Source: Glandiceps talaboti (taxonomy: Eukaryota > Hemichordata > Enteropneusta > Spengelidae). Taken from it: DNA of 64,000 nucleotides. Below, in pieces: positions 1 through 17,763 of the stretch; position 1 is the stretch's first letter; every line of letters starts with the position of its first letter. The position numbers and the translations under genes were made by a program. The stretch spans positions 21,770,942 to 21,834,941 of the forward strand of contig NC_135564.1 of NCBI RefSeq assembly GCF_964340395.1, in the 5' to 3' direction. The notes under the pieces were generated by a model, which saw nothing but the letters and a program-made list of their open reading frames with translations, had not been told where the DNA came from and did no database searches.

Positions 1-3000
1 CACTATACAGTTATCAATGGGATGGGTACACTGTACAGTTATCAATGGGATGGGTACACTATACAGTTATCAATGGGATGGGTACACTATACAGTTATCA
101 ATGGGATGGGTACACTGTACAGTTATCAATGGGATGGGTACACTGTACAGTTATCAATGGGTTGGGTACACTATACAGTTATCAATGGGATGGGTACACT
201 ATACAGTTATCAATGGGATGGGTACACTATACAGTTATCAATGGGTTGGGTACATTGTACAGTTATCAATGGGATGGGTACACTATACAGTTATCAATGG
301 GATGGGTACACTATACAGTTATCAATGGGATGGGTACGCTATACAGTTATCAATGGGATGGGTACACTGTACAGTTATCAATGGGATGGGTACACTATAC
401 AGTTATCAATGGGATGGGTACACTATACAGTTATCAATGGGATGGGTACACTATACAGTTATCAATGGGTTGGGTACATTGTACAGTTATCAATGGGATG
501 GGTACACTATACAGTTATCAATGGGATGGGTACACTGTACAGTTATCAATGGGATGGGTACACTATACAGTTATCAATGGGATGGGTACACTGTACAGTT
601 ATCAATGGGATGGGTACACTATACAGTTATCAATGGGATGGGTACACTGTACAGTTATCAATGGGATGGGTACACTATACAGTTATCAATGGGATGGGTA
701 CACTATACAGTTATCAATGGGATGGGTACACTATACAGTTATCAATGGGTTGGGTACACTATACAGTTATCAATGGGATGGGTACGCTATACAGTTATCA
801 ATGGGGTGGGTACACTATACAGTTATCAATGGGATGGGTACACTATACAGTTATCAATGGGATGGGTACACTATACAGTTATCAATGGGTTGGGTACACT
901 GTACAGTTATCAATGGGATGGGTACACTATACAGTTATCAATGGGGTGGGTACACTATACAGTTATCAATGGGATGGGTACGCTATACAGTTATCAATGG
1001 GTTGGGTACACTATACAGTTATCAATGGGATGGGTACGCTATACAGTTATCAATGGGATTGGTACGCTATACAGTTATCAATGGGTTGGGTACACTATAC
1101 AGTTATCAATGGGATGGGTACACTATACAGTTATCAATGGGATGGGTACACTATACAGTTATCAATGGGTTGGGTACACTATACAGTTATCAATGGGATG
1201 GGTACGCTATACAGTTATCAATGGGGTGGGTACACTATACAGTTATCAATGGGATTGGTACGCTATACAGTTATCAATGGGATTGGTACGCTATACAGTT
1301 ATCAATGGGATGGGTACGCTATACAGTTATCAATGGGATGGGTACACTATACAGTTATCAATGGGTTGGGTACACTATACAGTTGTCAATGGGATGGGTA
1401 CACTATACAGTTATCAATGGGTTGGGTACACTATACAGTTATTAATGGGATTGGTACACTATACAGTTATCAATGGGTTGGGTACACTATACAGTTATCA
1501 ATGGGTTGGGTACACTATACAGTTATCAATGGGATGGGTACGCTATACAGTTATCAATGGGATGGGTACACTATACAGTTATCAATGGGTTGGGTACATT
1601 GTACAGTTATCAATGGGATGGGTACGCTATACAGTTATCAATGGGATGGGTACACTATACAGTTATCAATGGGATGGGTACATTGTACATTTATCAATGG
1701 GATGGGTACACTATACAGTTATCAATGGGATGGGTACACTATACAGTTATCAATGGGATGGGTACACTATACAGTTATCAATGGGATGGGTACATTGTAC
1801 ATTTATCAATGGGATGGGTACACTATACAGTTATCAATGGGATGGGTACACTATACAGTTATCAATGGGATGGGTACACTATACAGTTATCAATGGGATG
1901 GGTACACTATACAGTTATCAATGGGATGGGTACACTATACAGTTATCAATGGGATGGGTACACTATACAGTTATCAATGGGATGGGTACACTATACAGTT
2001 ATCAATGGGTTGGGTACATTGTACAGTTATCAATGGGATGGGTACACTATACAGTTATCAATGGGATGGGTACACTATACAGTTATCAATGGGATGGGTA
2101 CGCTATACAGTTATCAATGGGATGGGTACACTGTACAGTTATCAATGGGATGGGTACACTATACAGTTATCAATGGGATGGGTACACTATACAGTTATCA
2201 ATGGGTTGGGTACATTGTACAGTTATCAATGGGATGGGTACACTATACAGTTATCAATGGGATGGGTACACTGTACAGTTATCAATGGGATGGGTACACT
2301 ATACAGTTATCAATGGGATGGGTACACTGTACAGTTATCAATGGGATGGGTACACTGTACAGTTATCAATGGGATGGGTACACTGTACAGTTATCAATGG
2401 GATGGGTACACTGTACAGTTATCAATGGGATGGGTACACTGTACAGTTATCAATGGGATGGGTACACTATACAGTTATCAATGGGATGGGTACACTATAC
2501 AGTTATCAATGGGGTTGGTACACTATACAGTTATCAATGGGATGGGTACACTATACAGTTATCAATGGGTTGGGTACACTATACAGTTATCAATGGGATG
2601 GGTACGCTATACAGTTATCAATGGGGTGGGTACACTATACAGTTATCAATGGGATTGGTACGCTATACAGTTATCAATGGGATGGGTACGCTATACAGTT
2701 ATCAATGGGATGGGTACGCTATACAGTTATCAATGGGATGGGTACACTATACAGTTATCAATGGGTTGGGTACACTATACAGTTGTCAATGGGATGGGTA
2801 CACTATACAGTTATCAATGGGTTGGGTACACTATACAGTTATTAATGGGATTGGTACACTATACAGTTATCAATGGGTTGGGTACACTATACAGTTATCA
2901 ATGGGATGGGTACATTGTACAGTTATCAATGGGATGGGTACACTGTACAGTTATCAATGGGATGGGTACGCTATACAGTTATCAATGGGATGGGTACGCT

Positions 3001-6000
3001 ATACAGTTATCAATGGGTTGGGTACACTGTACAGTTATCAATGGGTTGGGTACACTATACAGTTATCAATGGGATGGGTACACTATACAGTTATCAATGG
3101 GATGGGTACACTGTACAGTTATCAATGGGATGGGTACGCTATACAGTTATCAATGGGATGGGTACACTATACAGTTATCAATGGGATGGGTACACTGTAC
3201 AGTTATCAATGGGTTGGGTACACTATACAGTTATCAATGGGATGGGTACACTATACAGTTATCAATGGGATGGGTACACTATACAGTTATCAATGGGATG
3301 GGTACACTATACAGTTATCAATGGGATGGGAACGCTATACAGTTATCAATGGGATGGGTACACTATACAGTTATCAATGGGTTGGGTACACTATACAGTT
3401 ATCAATGGGATGGGTACGCTATACAGTTATCAATGGGATGGGTACACTATACAGTTATCAATGGGATGGGTACACTGTACAGTTATCAATGGGATGGGTA
3501 CACTGTACAGTTATCAATGGGATGGGTAACTGTACAGTTATCAATGGGATGGGTACACTATACAGTTATCAATGGGATGGGTACACTATACAGTTATCAA
3601 TGGGATGGGTACACTATACAGTTATCAATGGGTTGGGTACACTATACAGTTATCAATGGGATGGGTACACTATACAGTTATCAATGGGTTGGGTACATTG
3701 TACAGTTATCAATGGGTTGGGTACACTATACAGTTATCAATGGGTTGGGTACACTATACAGTTATCAATGGGATGGGTACACTATACAGTTATCAATGGG
3801 ATGGGTACACTATACAGTTATCAATGGGATGGGTACGCTATACAGTTATCAATGGGATGGGTACACTGTACAGTTATCAATGGGATGGGTACACTATACA
3901 GTTATCAATGGGATGGGTACACTATACAGTTATCAATGGGATGGGTACACTATACAGTTATCAATGGGTTGGGTACATTGTACAGTTATCAATGGGATGG
4001 GTACACTATACAGTTATCAATGGGATGGGTACACTGTACAGTTATCAATGGGATGGGTACACTATACAGTTATCAATGGGATGGGTACACTATACAGTTA
4101 TCAATGGGATGGGTACACTGTACAGTTATCAATGGGATGGGTACACTGTACAGTTATCAATGGGATGGGTACACTGTACAGTTATCAATGGGATGGGTAC
4201 ACTGTACAGTTATCAATGGGATGGGTACACTATACAGTTATCAATGGGATGGGTACACTATACAGTTATCAATGGGATGGGTACACTATACAGTTATCAA
4301 TGGGGTTGGTACACTATACAGTTATCAATGGGATGGGTACACTATACAGTTATCAATGGGTTGGGTACACTATACAGTTATCAATGGGATGGGTACGCTA
4401 TACAGTTATCAATGGGGTGGGTACACTATACAGTTATCAATGGGATTGGTACGCTATACAGTTATCAATGGGATTGGTACGCTATACAGTTATCAATGGG
4501 ATGGGTACGCTATACAGTTATCAATGGGATGGGTACACTATACAGTTATCAATGGGTTGGGTACACTATACAGTTGTCAATGGGATGGGTACACTATACA
4601 GTTATCAATGGGTTGGGTACACTATACAGTTATTAATGGGATTGGTACACTATACAGTTATCAATGGGTTGGGTACACTATACAGTTATCAATGGGTTGG
4701 GTACACTGTACAGTTATCAATGGGATGGGAACGCTATACAGTTATCAATGGGATGGGAACGCTATACAGTTATCAATGGGATGGGTACACTATACAGTTA
4801 TCAATGGGATGGGAACGCTATACAGTTATCAATGGGATGGGTACACTATACAGTTATCAATGGGTTGGGTACACTATACAGTTATCAATGGGATGGGTAC
4901 ACTATACAGTTATCAATGGGTTGGGTACACTATACAGTTATCAATGGGATGGGTACGCTATACAGTTATCAATGGGATGGGTACACTATACAGTTATCAA
5001 TGGGATGGGTACACTGTACAGTTATCAATGGGATGGGTACACTGTACAGTTATCAATGGGATGGGTAACTGTACAGTTATCAATGGGATGGGTACGCTAT
5101 ACAGTTATCAATGGGATGGGTACACTGTACAGTTATCAATGGGATGGGTACACTATACAGTTATCAATGGGATGGGTACACTATACAGTTATCAATGGGA
5201 TGGGTACACTATACAGTTATCAATGGGTTGGGTACATTGTACAGTTATCAATGGGATGGGTACACTATACAGTTATCAATGGGATGGGTACACTGTACAG
5301 TTATCAATGGGATTGGTACACTATACAGTTATCAATGGGATGGGTACGCTATACAGTTATCAATGGGGTGGGTACACTATACAGTTATCAATGGGATGGG
5401 TACACTGTACAGTTATCAATGGGATGGGTACACTATACAGTTATCAATGGGATGGGTACACTATACAGTTATCAATGGGTTGGGTACACTATACAGTTAT
5501 CAATGGGGTTGGTACACTATACAGTTATCAATGGGGTTGGTACACTATACAGTTATCAATGGGATGGGAACGCTATACAGTTATCAATGGGATGGGTACA
5601 CTATACAGTTATCAATGGGATGGGTACACTATACAGTTATCAATGGGATGGGTACACTATACAGTTATCAATGGGTTGGGTACACTATACAGTTATCAAT
5701 GGGTTGGGTACACTATACAGTTATCAATGGGATGGGTACGCTATACAGTTATCAATGGGATGGGTACACTATACAGTTATCAATGGGTTGGGTACATTGT
5801 ACAGTTATCAATGGGATGGGTACGCTATACAGTTATCAATGGGATGGGTACACTATACAGTTATCAATGGGATGGGTACATTGTACATTTATCAATGGGA
5901 TGGGTACACTATACAGTTATCAATGGGATGGGTACACTATACAGTTATCAATGGGATGGGTACACTATACAGTTATCAATGGGATGGGTACATTGTACAT

Positions 6001-9000
6001 TTATCAATGGGATGGGTACACTATACAGTTATCAATGGGATGGGTACACTATACAGTTATCAATGGGATGGGTACACTATACAGTTATCAATGGGATGGG
6101 TACACTATACAGTTATCAATGGGATGGGTACACTATACAGTTATCAATGGGATGGGTACACTATACAGTTATCAATGGGATGGGTACACTATACAGTTAT
6201 CAATGGGTTGGGTACATTGTACAGTTATCAATGGGATGGGTACACTATACAGTTATCAATGGGATGGGTACACTATACAGTTATCAATGGGATGGGTACG
6301 CTATACAGTTATCAATGGGATGGGTACACTGTACAGTTATCAATGGGATGGGTACACTATACAGTTATCAATGGGATGGGTACACTATACAGTTATCAAT
6401 GGGATGGGTACACTATACAGTTATCAATGGGTTGGGTACATTGTACAGTTATCAATGGGATGGGTACACTATACAGTTATCAATGGGATGGGTACACTGT
6501 ACAGTTATCAATGGGATGGGTACACTATACAGTTATCAATGGGATGGGTACACTGTACAGTTATCAATGGGATGGGTACACTGTACAGTTATCAATGGGA
6601 TGGGTACACTGTACAGTTATCAATGGGATGGGTACACTGTACAGTTATCAATGGGATGGGTACACTGTACAGTTATCAATGGGATGGGTACACTATACAG
6701 TTATCAATGGGATGGGTACACTATACAGTTATCAATGGGGTTGGTACACTATACAGTTATCAATGGGATGGGTACACTATACAGTTATCAATGGGTTGGG
6801 TACACTATACAGTTATCAATGGGATGGGTACGCTATACAGTTATCAATGGGGTGGGTACACTATACAGTTATCAATGGGATTGGTACGCTATACAGTTAT
6901 CAATGGGATGGGTACGCTATACAGTTATCAATGGGATGGGTACGCTATACAGTTATCAATGGGATGGGTACACTATACAGTTATCAATGGGTTGGGTACA
7001 CTATACAGTTGTCAATGGGATGGGTACACTATACAGTTATCAATGGGTTGGGTACACTATACAGTTATTAATGGGATTGGTACACTATACAGTTATCAAT
7101 GGGTTGGGTACACTATACAGTTATCAATGGGATGGGTACATTGTACAGTTATCAATGGGATGGGTACACTGTACAGTTATCAATGGGATGGGTACGCTAT
7201 ACAGTTATCAATGGGATGGGTACACTATACAGTTATCAATGGGTTGGGTACACTGTACAGTTATCAATGGGTTGGGTACACTATACAGTTATCAATGGGA
7301 TGGGTACACTATACAGTTATCAATGGGATGGGTACACTGTACAGTTATCAATGGGATGGGTACGCTATACAGTTATCAATGGGATGGGTACACTATACAG
7401 TTATCAATGGGATGGGTACACTGTACAGTTATCAATGGGTTGGGTACACTATACAGTTATCAATGGGATGGGTACACTATACAGTTATCAATGGGATGGG
7501 TACACTATACAGTTATCAATGGGATGGGTACACTATACAGTTATCAATGGGATGGGAACGCTATACAGTTATCAATGGGATGGGTACACTATACAGTTAT
7601 CAATGGGTTGGGTACACTATACAGTTATCAATGGGATGGGTACGCTATACAGTTATCAATGGGATGGGTACACTATACAGTTATCAATGGGATGGGTACA
7701 CTGTACAGTTATCAATGGGATGGGTACACTGTACAGTTATCAATGGGATGGGTAACTGTACAGTTATCAATGGGATGGGTACACTATACAGTTATCAATG
7801 GGATGGGTACACTATACAGTTATCAATGGGATGGGTACACTATACAGTTATCAATGGGTTGGGTACACTATACAGTTATCAATGGGATGGGTACACTATA
7901 CAGTTATCAATGGGTTGGGTACATTGTACAGTTATCAATGGGTTGGGTACACTATACAGTTATCAATGGGTTGGGTACACTATACAGTTATCAATGGGAT
8001 GGGTACACTATACAGTTATCAATGGGATGGGTACACTATACAGTTATCAATGGGATGGGTACGCTATACAGTTATCAATGGGATGGGTACACTGTACAGT
8101 TATCAATGGGATGGGTACACTATACAGTTATCAATGGGATGGGTACACTATACAGTTATCAATGGGATGGGTACACTATACAGTTATCAATGGGTTGGGT
8201 ACATTGTACAGTTATCAATGGGATGGGTACACTATACAGTTATCAATGGGATGGGTACACTGTACAGTTATCAATGGGATGGGTACACTATACAGTTATC
8301 AATGGGATGGGTACACTATACAGTTATCAATGGGATGGGTACACTGTACAGTTATCAATGGGATGGGTACACTGTACAGTTATCAATGGGATGGGTACAC
8401 TGTACAGTTATCAATGGGATGGGTACACTGTACAGTTATCAATGGGATGGGTACACTATACAGTTATCAATGGGATGGGTACACTATACAGTTATCAATG
8501 GGATGGGTACACTATACAGTTATCAATGGGTTGGGTACACTATACAGTTGTCAATGGGATGGGTACACTGTACAGTTATCAATGGGATGGGTACACTATA
8601 CAGTTATCAATGGGGTTGGTACACTATACAGTTATCAATGGGATGGGTACACTATACAGTTATCAATGGGTTGGGTACACTATACAGTTATCAATGGGAT
8701 GGGTACGCTATACAGTTATCAATGGGGTGGGTACACTATACAGTTATCAATGGGATTGGTACGCTATACAGTTATCAATGGGATTGGTACGCTATACAGT
8801 TATCAATGGGATGGGTACGCTATACAGTTATCAATGGGATGGGTACACTATACAGTTATCAATGGGTTGGGTACACTATACAGTTGTCAATGGGATGGGT
8901 ACACTATACAGTTATCAATGGGTTGGGTACACTATACAGTTATTAATGGGATTGGTACACTATACAGTTATCAATGGGTTGGGTACACTATACAGTTATC

Positions 9001-10357
9001 AATGGGTTGGGTACACTGTACAGTTATCAATGGGATGGGAACGCTATACAGTTATCAATGGGATGGGAACGCTATACAGTTATCAATGGGATGGGTACAC
9101 TATACAGTTATCAATGGGATGGGAACGCTATACAGTTATCAATGGGATGGGTACACTATACAGTTATCAATGGGTTGGGTACACTATACAGTTATCAATG
9201 GGATGGGTACACTATACAGTTATCAATGGGTTGGGTACACTATACAGTTATCAATGGGATGGGTACGCTATACAGTTATCAATGGGATGGGTACACTATA
9301 CAGTTATCAATGGGATGGGTACACTGTACAGTTATCAATGGGATGGGTACACTGTACAGTTATCAATGGGATGGGTAACTGTACAGTTATCAATGGGATG
9401 GGTACGCTATACAGTTATCAATGGGATGGGTACACTGTACAGTTATCAATGGGATGGGTACACTATACAGTTATCAATGGGATGGGTACACTATACAGTT
9501 ATCAATGGGATGGGTACACTATACAGTTATCAATGGGTTGGGTACATTGTACAGTTATCAATGGGATGGGTACACTATACAGTTATCAATGGGATGGGTA
9601 CACTGTACAGTTATCAATGGGATTGGTACACTATACAGTTATCAATGGGATGGGTACGCTATACAGTTATCAATGGGGTGGGTACACTATACAGTTATCA
9701 ATGGGATGGGTACACTGTACAGTTATCAATGGGATGGGTACACTATACAGTTATCAATGGGATGGGTACACTATACAGTTATCAATGGGTTGGGTACACT
9801 ATACAGTTATCAATGGGGTTGGTACACTATACAGTTATCAATGGGGTTGGTACACTATACAGTTATCAATGGGATGGGAACGCTATACAGTTATCAATGG
9901 GATGGGTACACTATACAGTTATCAATGGGATGGGTACACTATACAGTTATCAATGGGATGGGTACACTATACAGTTATCAATGGGATGGGTACACTATAC
10001 AGTTATCAATGGGATGGGTACACTATACAGTTATCAATGGGGTTGGTACACTATACAGTTATCAATGGGATGGGAACGCTATACAGTTATCAATGGGATG
10101 GGTACACTATACAGTTATCAATGGGGTTGGTACACTATACAGTTATCAATGGGATGGGTACACTATACAGTTATCAATGGGATGGGTACACTATACAGTT
10201 ATTAATGGGATGGGTACACTATACAGTTATCAATGGGATGGGTACACTATACAGTTATCAATGGGATGGGTACACTGTACAGTTATCAATGGGATGGGTA
10301 CACTATACAGTTATCAATGGGATGGGTACACTATACAGTTATCAATGGGATGGGTAC
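1..10357. repeat. 28-bp satellite array, about 370 copies, truncated by the left window edge
   Basis: The whole segment is a head-to-tail tandem array with a 28-bp unit; a typical unit is bases 1-28, with core ACAGTTATCAATGGGATGGG. Copies differ at a few recurring sites: CACTATAC/CACTGTAC/CGCTATAC/CATTGTAC, GGGATGGG/GGGTTGGG/GGGGTGGG/GGGATTGG, and rare GTCAATGG or ATTAATGG. Four units have lost bases and read GGGTAACTG, near 3527, 5066, 7753 and 9376. The array ends abruptly at about 10357 in unique AT-rich DNA. Because 28 is not a multiple of 3, all three forward frames read through the same 28-residue peptide repeat, which creates giant open frames with no biological support. No promoter, intron or unique coding sequence accompanies them. 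It may be a long subterminal, pericentromeric or interstitial satellite; the sequence does not say which. Confidence 0.97.
1473..9990. repeat. Higher-order duplication of about 4.2-4.3 kb within the 28-bp satellite
   Basis: Rare variant units recur in the same order at a nearly fixed distance. The ATTAATGG units near 2840 and 4632 recur near 7066 and 8941. The GGGTAACTG deletion units near 3527 and 5066 recur near 7753 and 9376. The CATTGTACATTT unit at 1681 recurs at 5879. The offsets are about 4198, 4226 and 4310 bp, which differ from each other by whole 28-bp units (one, then three). So copy A (about 1473-5690) and copy B (about 5690-9990) are one block of about 150 units, duplicated and then altered by small unit gains or losses. 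A 1400-bp (50-unit) offset between the ATTAATGG units at 1440 and 2840 suggests an older, smaller duplication inside it. Confidence 0.8.
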
Positions 10358-13264
<2,907 letters not shown>

Positions 13265-14875
13265 GACAAGAAGGGAGGGGAGGGAAAGATGGGGAGGAGA
13301 CAGAAAGAAGACAATAAATACATGTCCATTGTACATTGAAGTTTAAGAATGCTGATCAAAGAGAAAGAGAGTATGTATGAATTACTACTTTGAGACATAC
13401 ATTTTGTAATCATAAACTATGTTTTGGGTGAATTTCCATTGTTTATCACTCTAAGTAGGTACAACTTGGCTAATTTGGATAAGTGACCAAATGCAGGCAT
13501 GTCAGATATCAACATGGGAGTCTATCTAAACCTGGTCATATCACAGCCTATAGATACTGTTACATGTAAAGTGGCTGTACCTGAGTAGAAACATGTGTGC
13601 TTTTAAAGTGACTTGGTTGAATTTTACCAATTTAACTTTCAATTTGAACTTCTAAGTATTTCACATGATACTTCATGACAATGTTATTCTTGAATATAAT
13701 GTAATATATATATTTCCATAAATGTTTGACCTGTAAATCATTTGTTTACAAAAATCAACTTAAATACCAAGTTGATATTTGTAATCAAAAGCAGTATCGG
13801 TACTATTTTATTGTTCACAAAATCCACTCTGTTTGTTACATAAACTGGTACATGTACAGTGTTAGGCTGGCCAGTTTTAGTGTTATTACAACATCTACAT
13901 GCCATTACATTCCTACCTAGTACATGCTGTAATTTAGCAATTTCTAAATACTTCACATTGTCAGAAGTTTTTACAGTCTTCAAAAAGCAGACATTTTCTG
14001 AAAAAAGAACAAAACTCTTTAAGAATTTTAATAAATTTTGCAAAAATTGGTAAAAATTTGGTGTCTTTTTGGTAAATATCTGATCAGTCTATCATTTCAT
14101 GTTTTAATTTCCTATTTATTTATATGTGTAAACAGTTACTAGTGTTATAATATTTGTGGTTGGTGTCAAAGCTTGTAAGTATGATGTAGTGAAACCTTTA
14201 ATGAGATATCTACATGAACAGTATTACATGTATGGCCAAATATCTTCCAAGTTTTTGGATTGAGAACAAAAGATGTAACCAGATGATTGACAAAACGACT
14301 AACAACTATCATTGATGTAAGTATTCAACTACTGTCTGATTCATACTGCAAAGAGTAACTGTTACACTCTACACATCAAATGTATACAAGTCAATGCACA
14401 ATAAACCGCAACATTCCAAATATGGCATTATACGCCTAGGGACAGGTGACAGTACCGCCCTGTGTGTGAGAGACAGACGACACTTGATACAGTCATCTAT
14501 AAACATCATTATAGCAATGATGCGCTCTACTATATTACTGTCATGTACTCCTTTATTTCACCAAATAATAGATTCACACCTTATAACACTAATAATTGCT
14601 ATGTACTGAAAGTGAAGTATTAGAGAGATACTGTTACTACATTGGTAACTGTCAAAATACATGTAAGACTAGTTGAACTTTATATCAGTTTTAAAATATA
14701 CTGCTATGTTCTGTAACTTTGCTTAATTGTTTCTACTCAGTATCTCAAACAGGACAAGAAGACATTTCACTGAATTGATATCACATGTGAAATTAGGAGT
14801 TTTGAACAGATGTTGAACCTTACAGTAATTTTGTTATATAAATATTTTCTTTTTTCTCTTTCAACTCATTATCCC

Positions 14876-14968
14876 AAATACTATATGCAGACCTAGAAGT
14901 ATTTGTAAATACTACATGCAGACCTAGCAGTATTTGTAAATACTACATGCAGACCTAGCAGTATTTGT
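14876..14968. repeat. 31-bp tandem repeat, three copies, with a palindromic junction
   Basis: Copies start at 14876, 14907 and 14938, each with AAATACTAYATGCAGACCTA followed by GMAGTATTTGT. The junction between copies reads AGTATTTGTAAATACT, an inverted repeat with 7-base arms around GT. Confidence 0.92.
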
Positions 14969-16490
14969 AACAAGTGTGAAATTAGTACAATGAATGTTGA
15001 ACTTTACATTGATTTTAATAATTAATTATCTTCTGGTTTTTTTTCTCTTTCTACTTATTATCAGAATCAGGACATGTGAACTTCAATTTACAGGTAGTGT
15101 AGTATTTCTAACTAGTGTAGTGAGATACAATAAAAGAGCAGATGTTCAACTTTGTAGTAATTTTAAATCATTATTTTCTGTGGTTTTTTTTTCTCTTATA
15201 TTACACCATCACGTCATGTACAGCCTAGTTATGTGACAATATTGTTTGCCTAAATATTGCAGCAAATGAGAAATGACTTTGTCACATCATATAGCCATGT
15301 CTCAGTACTAGACATGTATACTTTATACATGTACTATGTAGTATTTATAGTGAATGTCAAGTCGGAACTATCAACAGATCTTCAACTTTTATTCTTTCAT
15401 AATTTCTAGTATCTATGTTTGGATTTGTTCTCTACTTATTACACAAAGTTTACAAACAAAGTTAAAACAATAAAATATATCTCTAGTCATCGTTCTACAA
15501 AGTATGGTTAGCTTTCCTAATACAAGCTTGTGTACAAATTCTTTTGGTCATCTTTGACACCATTGTGTTGATGTAATGTGTTTAACTGTCTGTATATACA
15601 ATGTACTGTACCTATCTGAACCAATTGTGGATAAGTCACATGTTATAATATATGTATACATTTCACGAGAAATGTACCCATTACATGTACATCACTAATG
15701 TGATGGTTCACCGAACATGAACATTGCATCATTGCCAATGTTACAATGAAATTCAAATGACCACCAAAAAAGGAACAGACACAACTGTGATTTTCAAGAT
15801 AAACTCAATTGATAAGACCCTTGTATATAAACAATTACACTCTTTGGAAAGTCTAATTCACACAATCAACACCAAGTGTGGTATATGATAACAGGAGGTC
15901 ATAAAATAGATGTCTTGTGTTCAATCTCAGTATTGCAACATTGTCTATATAGTGTGCTTATTAACTGTCAGCTAAAATATTGGCGTCTTGTGTTTTTGAG
16001 TCAATCAATTCAGTTTATCTTGAAAACAGTTGTGTCTAATCCTTTCACACTGGTCATGTGAAATTCATTGTATCAGAAGATGACAATTATCATACATGCA
16101 TATCTTAAAATAAAATTTATTTTATATTTTTCGTGTTTATTTTCCAGGGTTGCTTTCAGAAAAAGAATGGCCATACATGTACATGTAATATGTTGCTTTG
16201 TGCATACACATATAGTAGACTAACAATAATTCTACTGAGACGCACAAAGTACCCAAAACCTTCATTAATATTAATTTCTAAGGAGTTTTCCTACACTGTG
16301 CTCAGAGTACATTATCTCCAGCATGGACCTATAGTAGCACAGCAAGCCCTTTATGTATCCTTATCAGACTGGGAAACATTGCTGCAGTCACTTGAGTGCA
16401 TTGGATTAAAACCTTTACCAACCTCTATCCTGTTAGATCCATCGAAATATTTGACTACCTGTAACTGTCTAATTGTCCTGTCTTTTGATA

Positions 16491-16530
16491 TTAACTCAAA
16501 GCTCTTTAAGTTAACTCAAAGCTCTTTAAG
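16491..16530. repeat. 20-bp tandem duplication
   Basis: TTAACTCAAAGCTCTTTAAG is present twice in direct succession, without mismatches. Confidence 0.95.
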
Positions 16531-17447
16531 TTTGTTTTTTAAAAAAACGCTATACCACTGACTTTATGCTATTAAAATTCTAAAATATCCTTGCTAAATT
16601 TAAAGCTAGTTAATTAGCTAGCAGCTACGACATGGCTTATTTGATGACGTTTTTATTTGCATTGTTTTTTTTCTCATTATCCCTACTACTTCACATGCTG
16701 GGCACACTTCCTTACACCTATTTCTAGACTAATTTTTGGTGAGACAGGCTACCCCCTACTTGGCTGATACAAAACAGCAAATCTTACAGCTCTTCTTCTT
16801 CTCAATTGCAAACCATTGTCTCATAATCTATTATGAACTTCACCATCTTTTATAATGGTTTTAGAAACATAATAACAAATAGGAAAACATGTGGTGAAAT
16901 CATGACTATTTATGAACAAGATATTTTGACAACAAGTGTTTACACTACTACTACACTACTACTGGTAACAAAGGAGGATTCTGGGAAATGTAGTTTAATA
17001 CCTAAATACATTCATAGAAGAATAACCTGTAAGAGGAACTTATTGACAAAAATAGCCAGGACAACTCTGATAAAATAGATTTAATTTCTTTTGTCCTCCA
17101 TTTCAGATAAAAACTTTAAGAATCATGTATTAAATTACTAAAAAGTCACATCGGTACTTCCCTTCAGAAACTTTAATATAGATACTTTCATTCCATGTAG
17201 AATGAATGTGTTGTTGGAGTGATTGTAATTACACTGTACAGTGTCTAAGTATGACTTATGTCATGATACACTTTACACCGTTATCTCACAACCCAATTAA
17301 AAGCTGTTCTTCCTGAGTGTAACCTGATGATAATGAAGACAGAGACAGTTGAGGTGGTAAAACGTTGATAAGATTCAACACATACAATGTACATGTACTA
17401 TAACGCTACTAATTGGTATACAAGGTCTGGATGACTTTATCACAACA

Positions 17448-17763
17448 TGGTGCCCAGTGTCACAGTACCTTCAAGGTGTACATGCCAGTGTGTGTATCAT
17501 GGTGCCCGGTGTCACGGTACCTTCATGGTGTACATGCCAGTGTGTGTGTATCTTGGTGCCCGGTGTCACGGTACCTTCATGGTGTACATGCCAGTGTGTG
17601 TGTATCTTGGTGCCCGGTGTCACAGTACCTTCATGGTGTACATGCCAGTGTGTGTATCTTGGTGCCCGGTGTCACAGTACCTTCATGGTGTACATGCCAG
17701 TGTGTGTATCATGGTGCCCGGTGTCACAGTACCTTCAAGGTGTACATACCAGTGCATGTATCA
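17448..17763. repeat. 52-54-bp minisatellite, six copies
   Basis: Copies start near 17448, 17500, 17554, 17608, 17660 and 17712 with TGGTGCCCRGTGTCACRGTA and end in CCAGTGTGTGTATC. Two units are 54 bp because of an extra GT in the TGTG run. All three forward frames are open for about 120 codons, purely from periodicity. Confidence 0.95.

Noticed and set aside
1-10357. CRISPR-like regular array (28-bp and 32-bp units)
   Set aside because: The units are contiguous with no unique spacers, and the gene structure is eukaryotic. These are satellite and minisatellite arrays.
16133-16561. 142-codon open frame preceded by an acceptor-like TTTATTTTCCAG
   Set aside because: The longest non-repeat frame in the upstream half, but I recognise no domain, its composition is not protein-like (it includes a duplicated LFKLTQSSL-type end from a 20-bp repeat), and no partner exon is visible.
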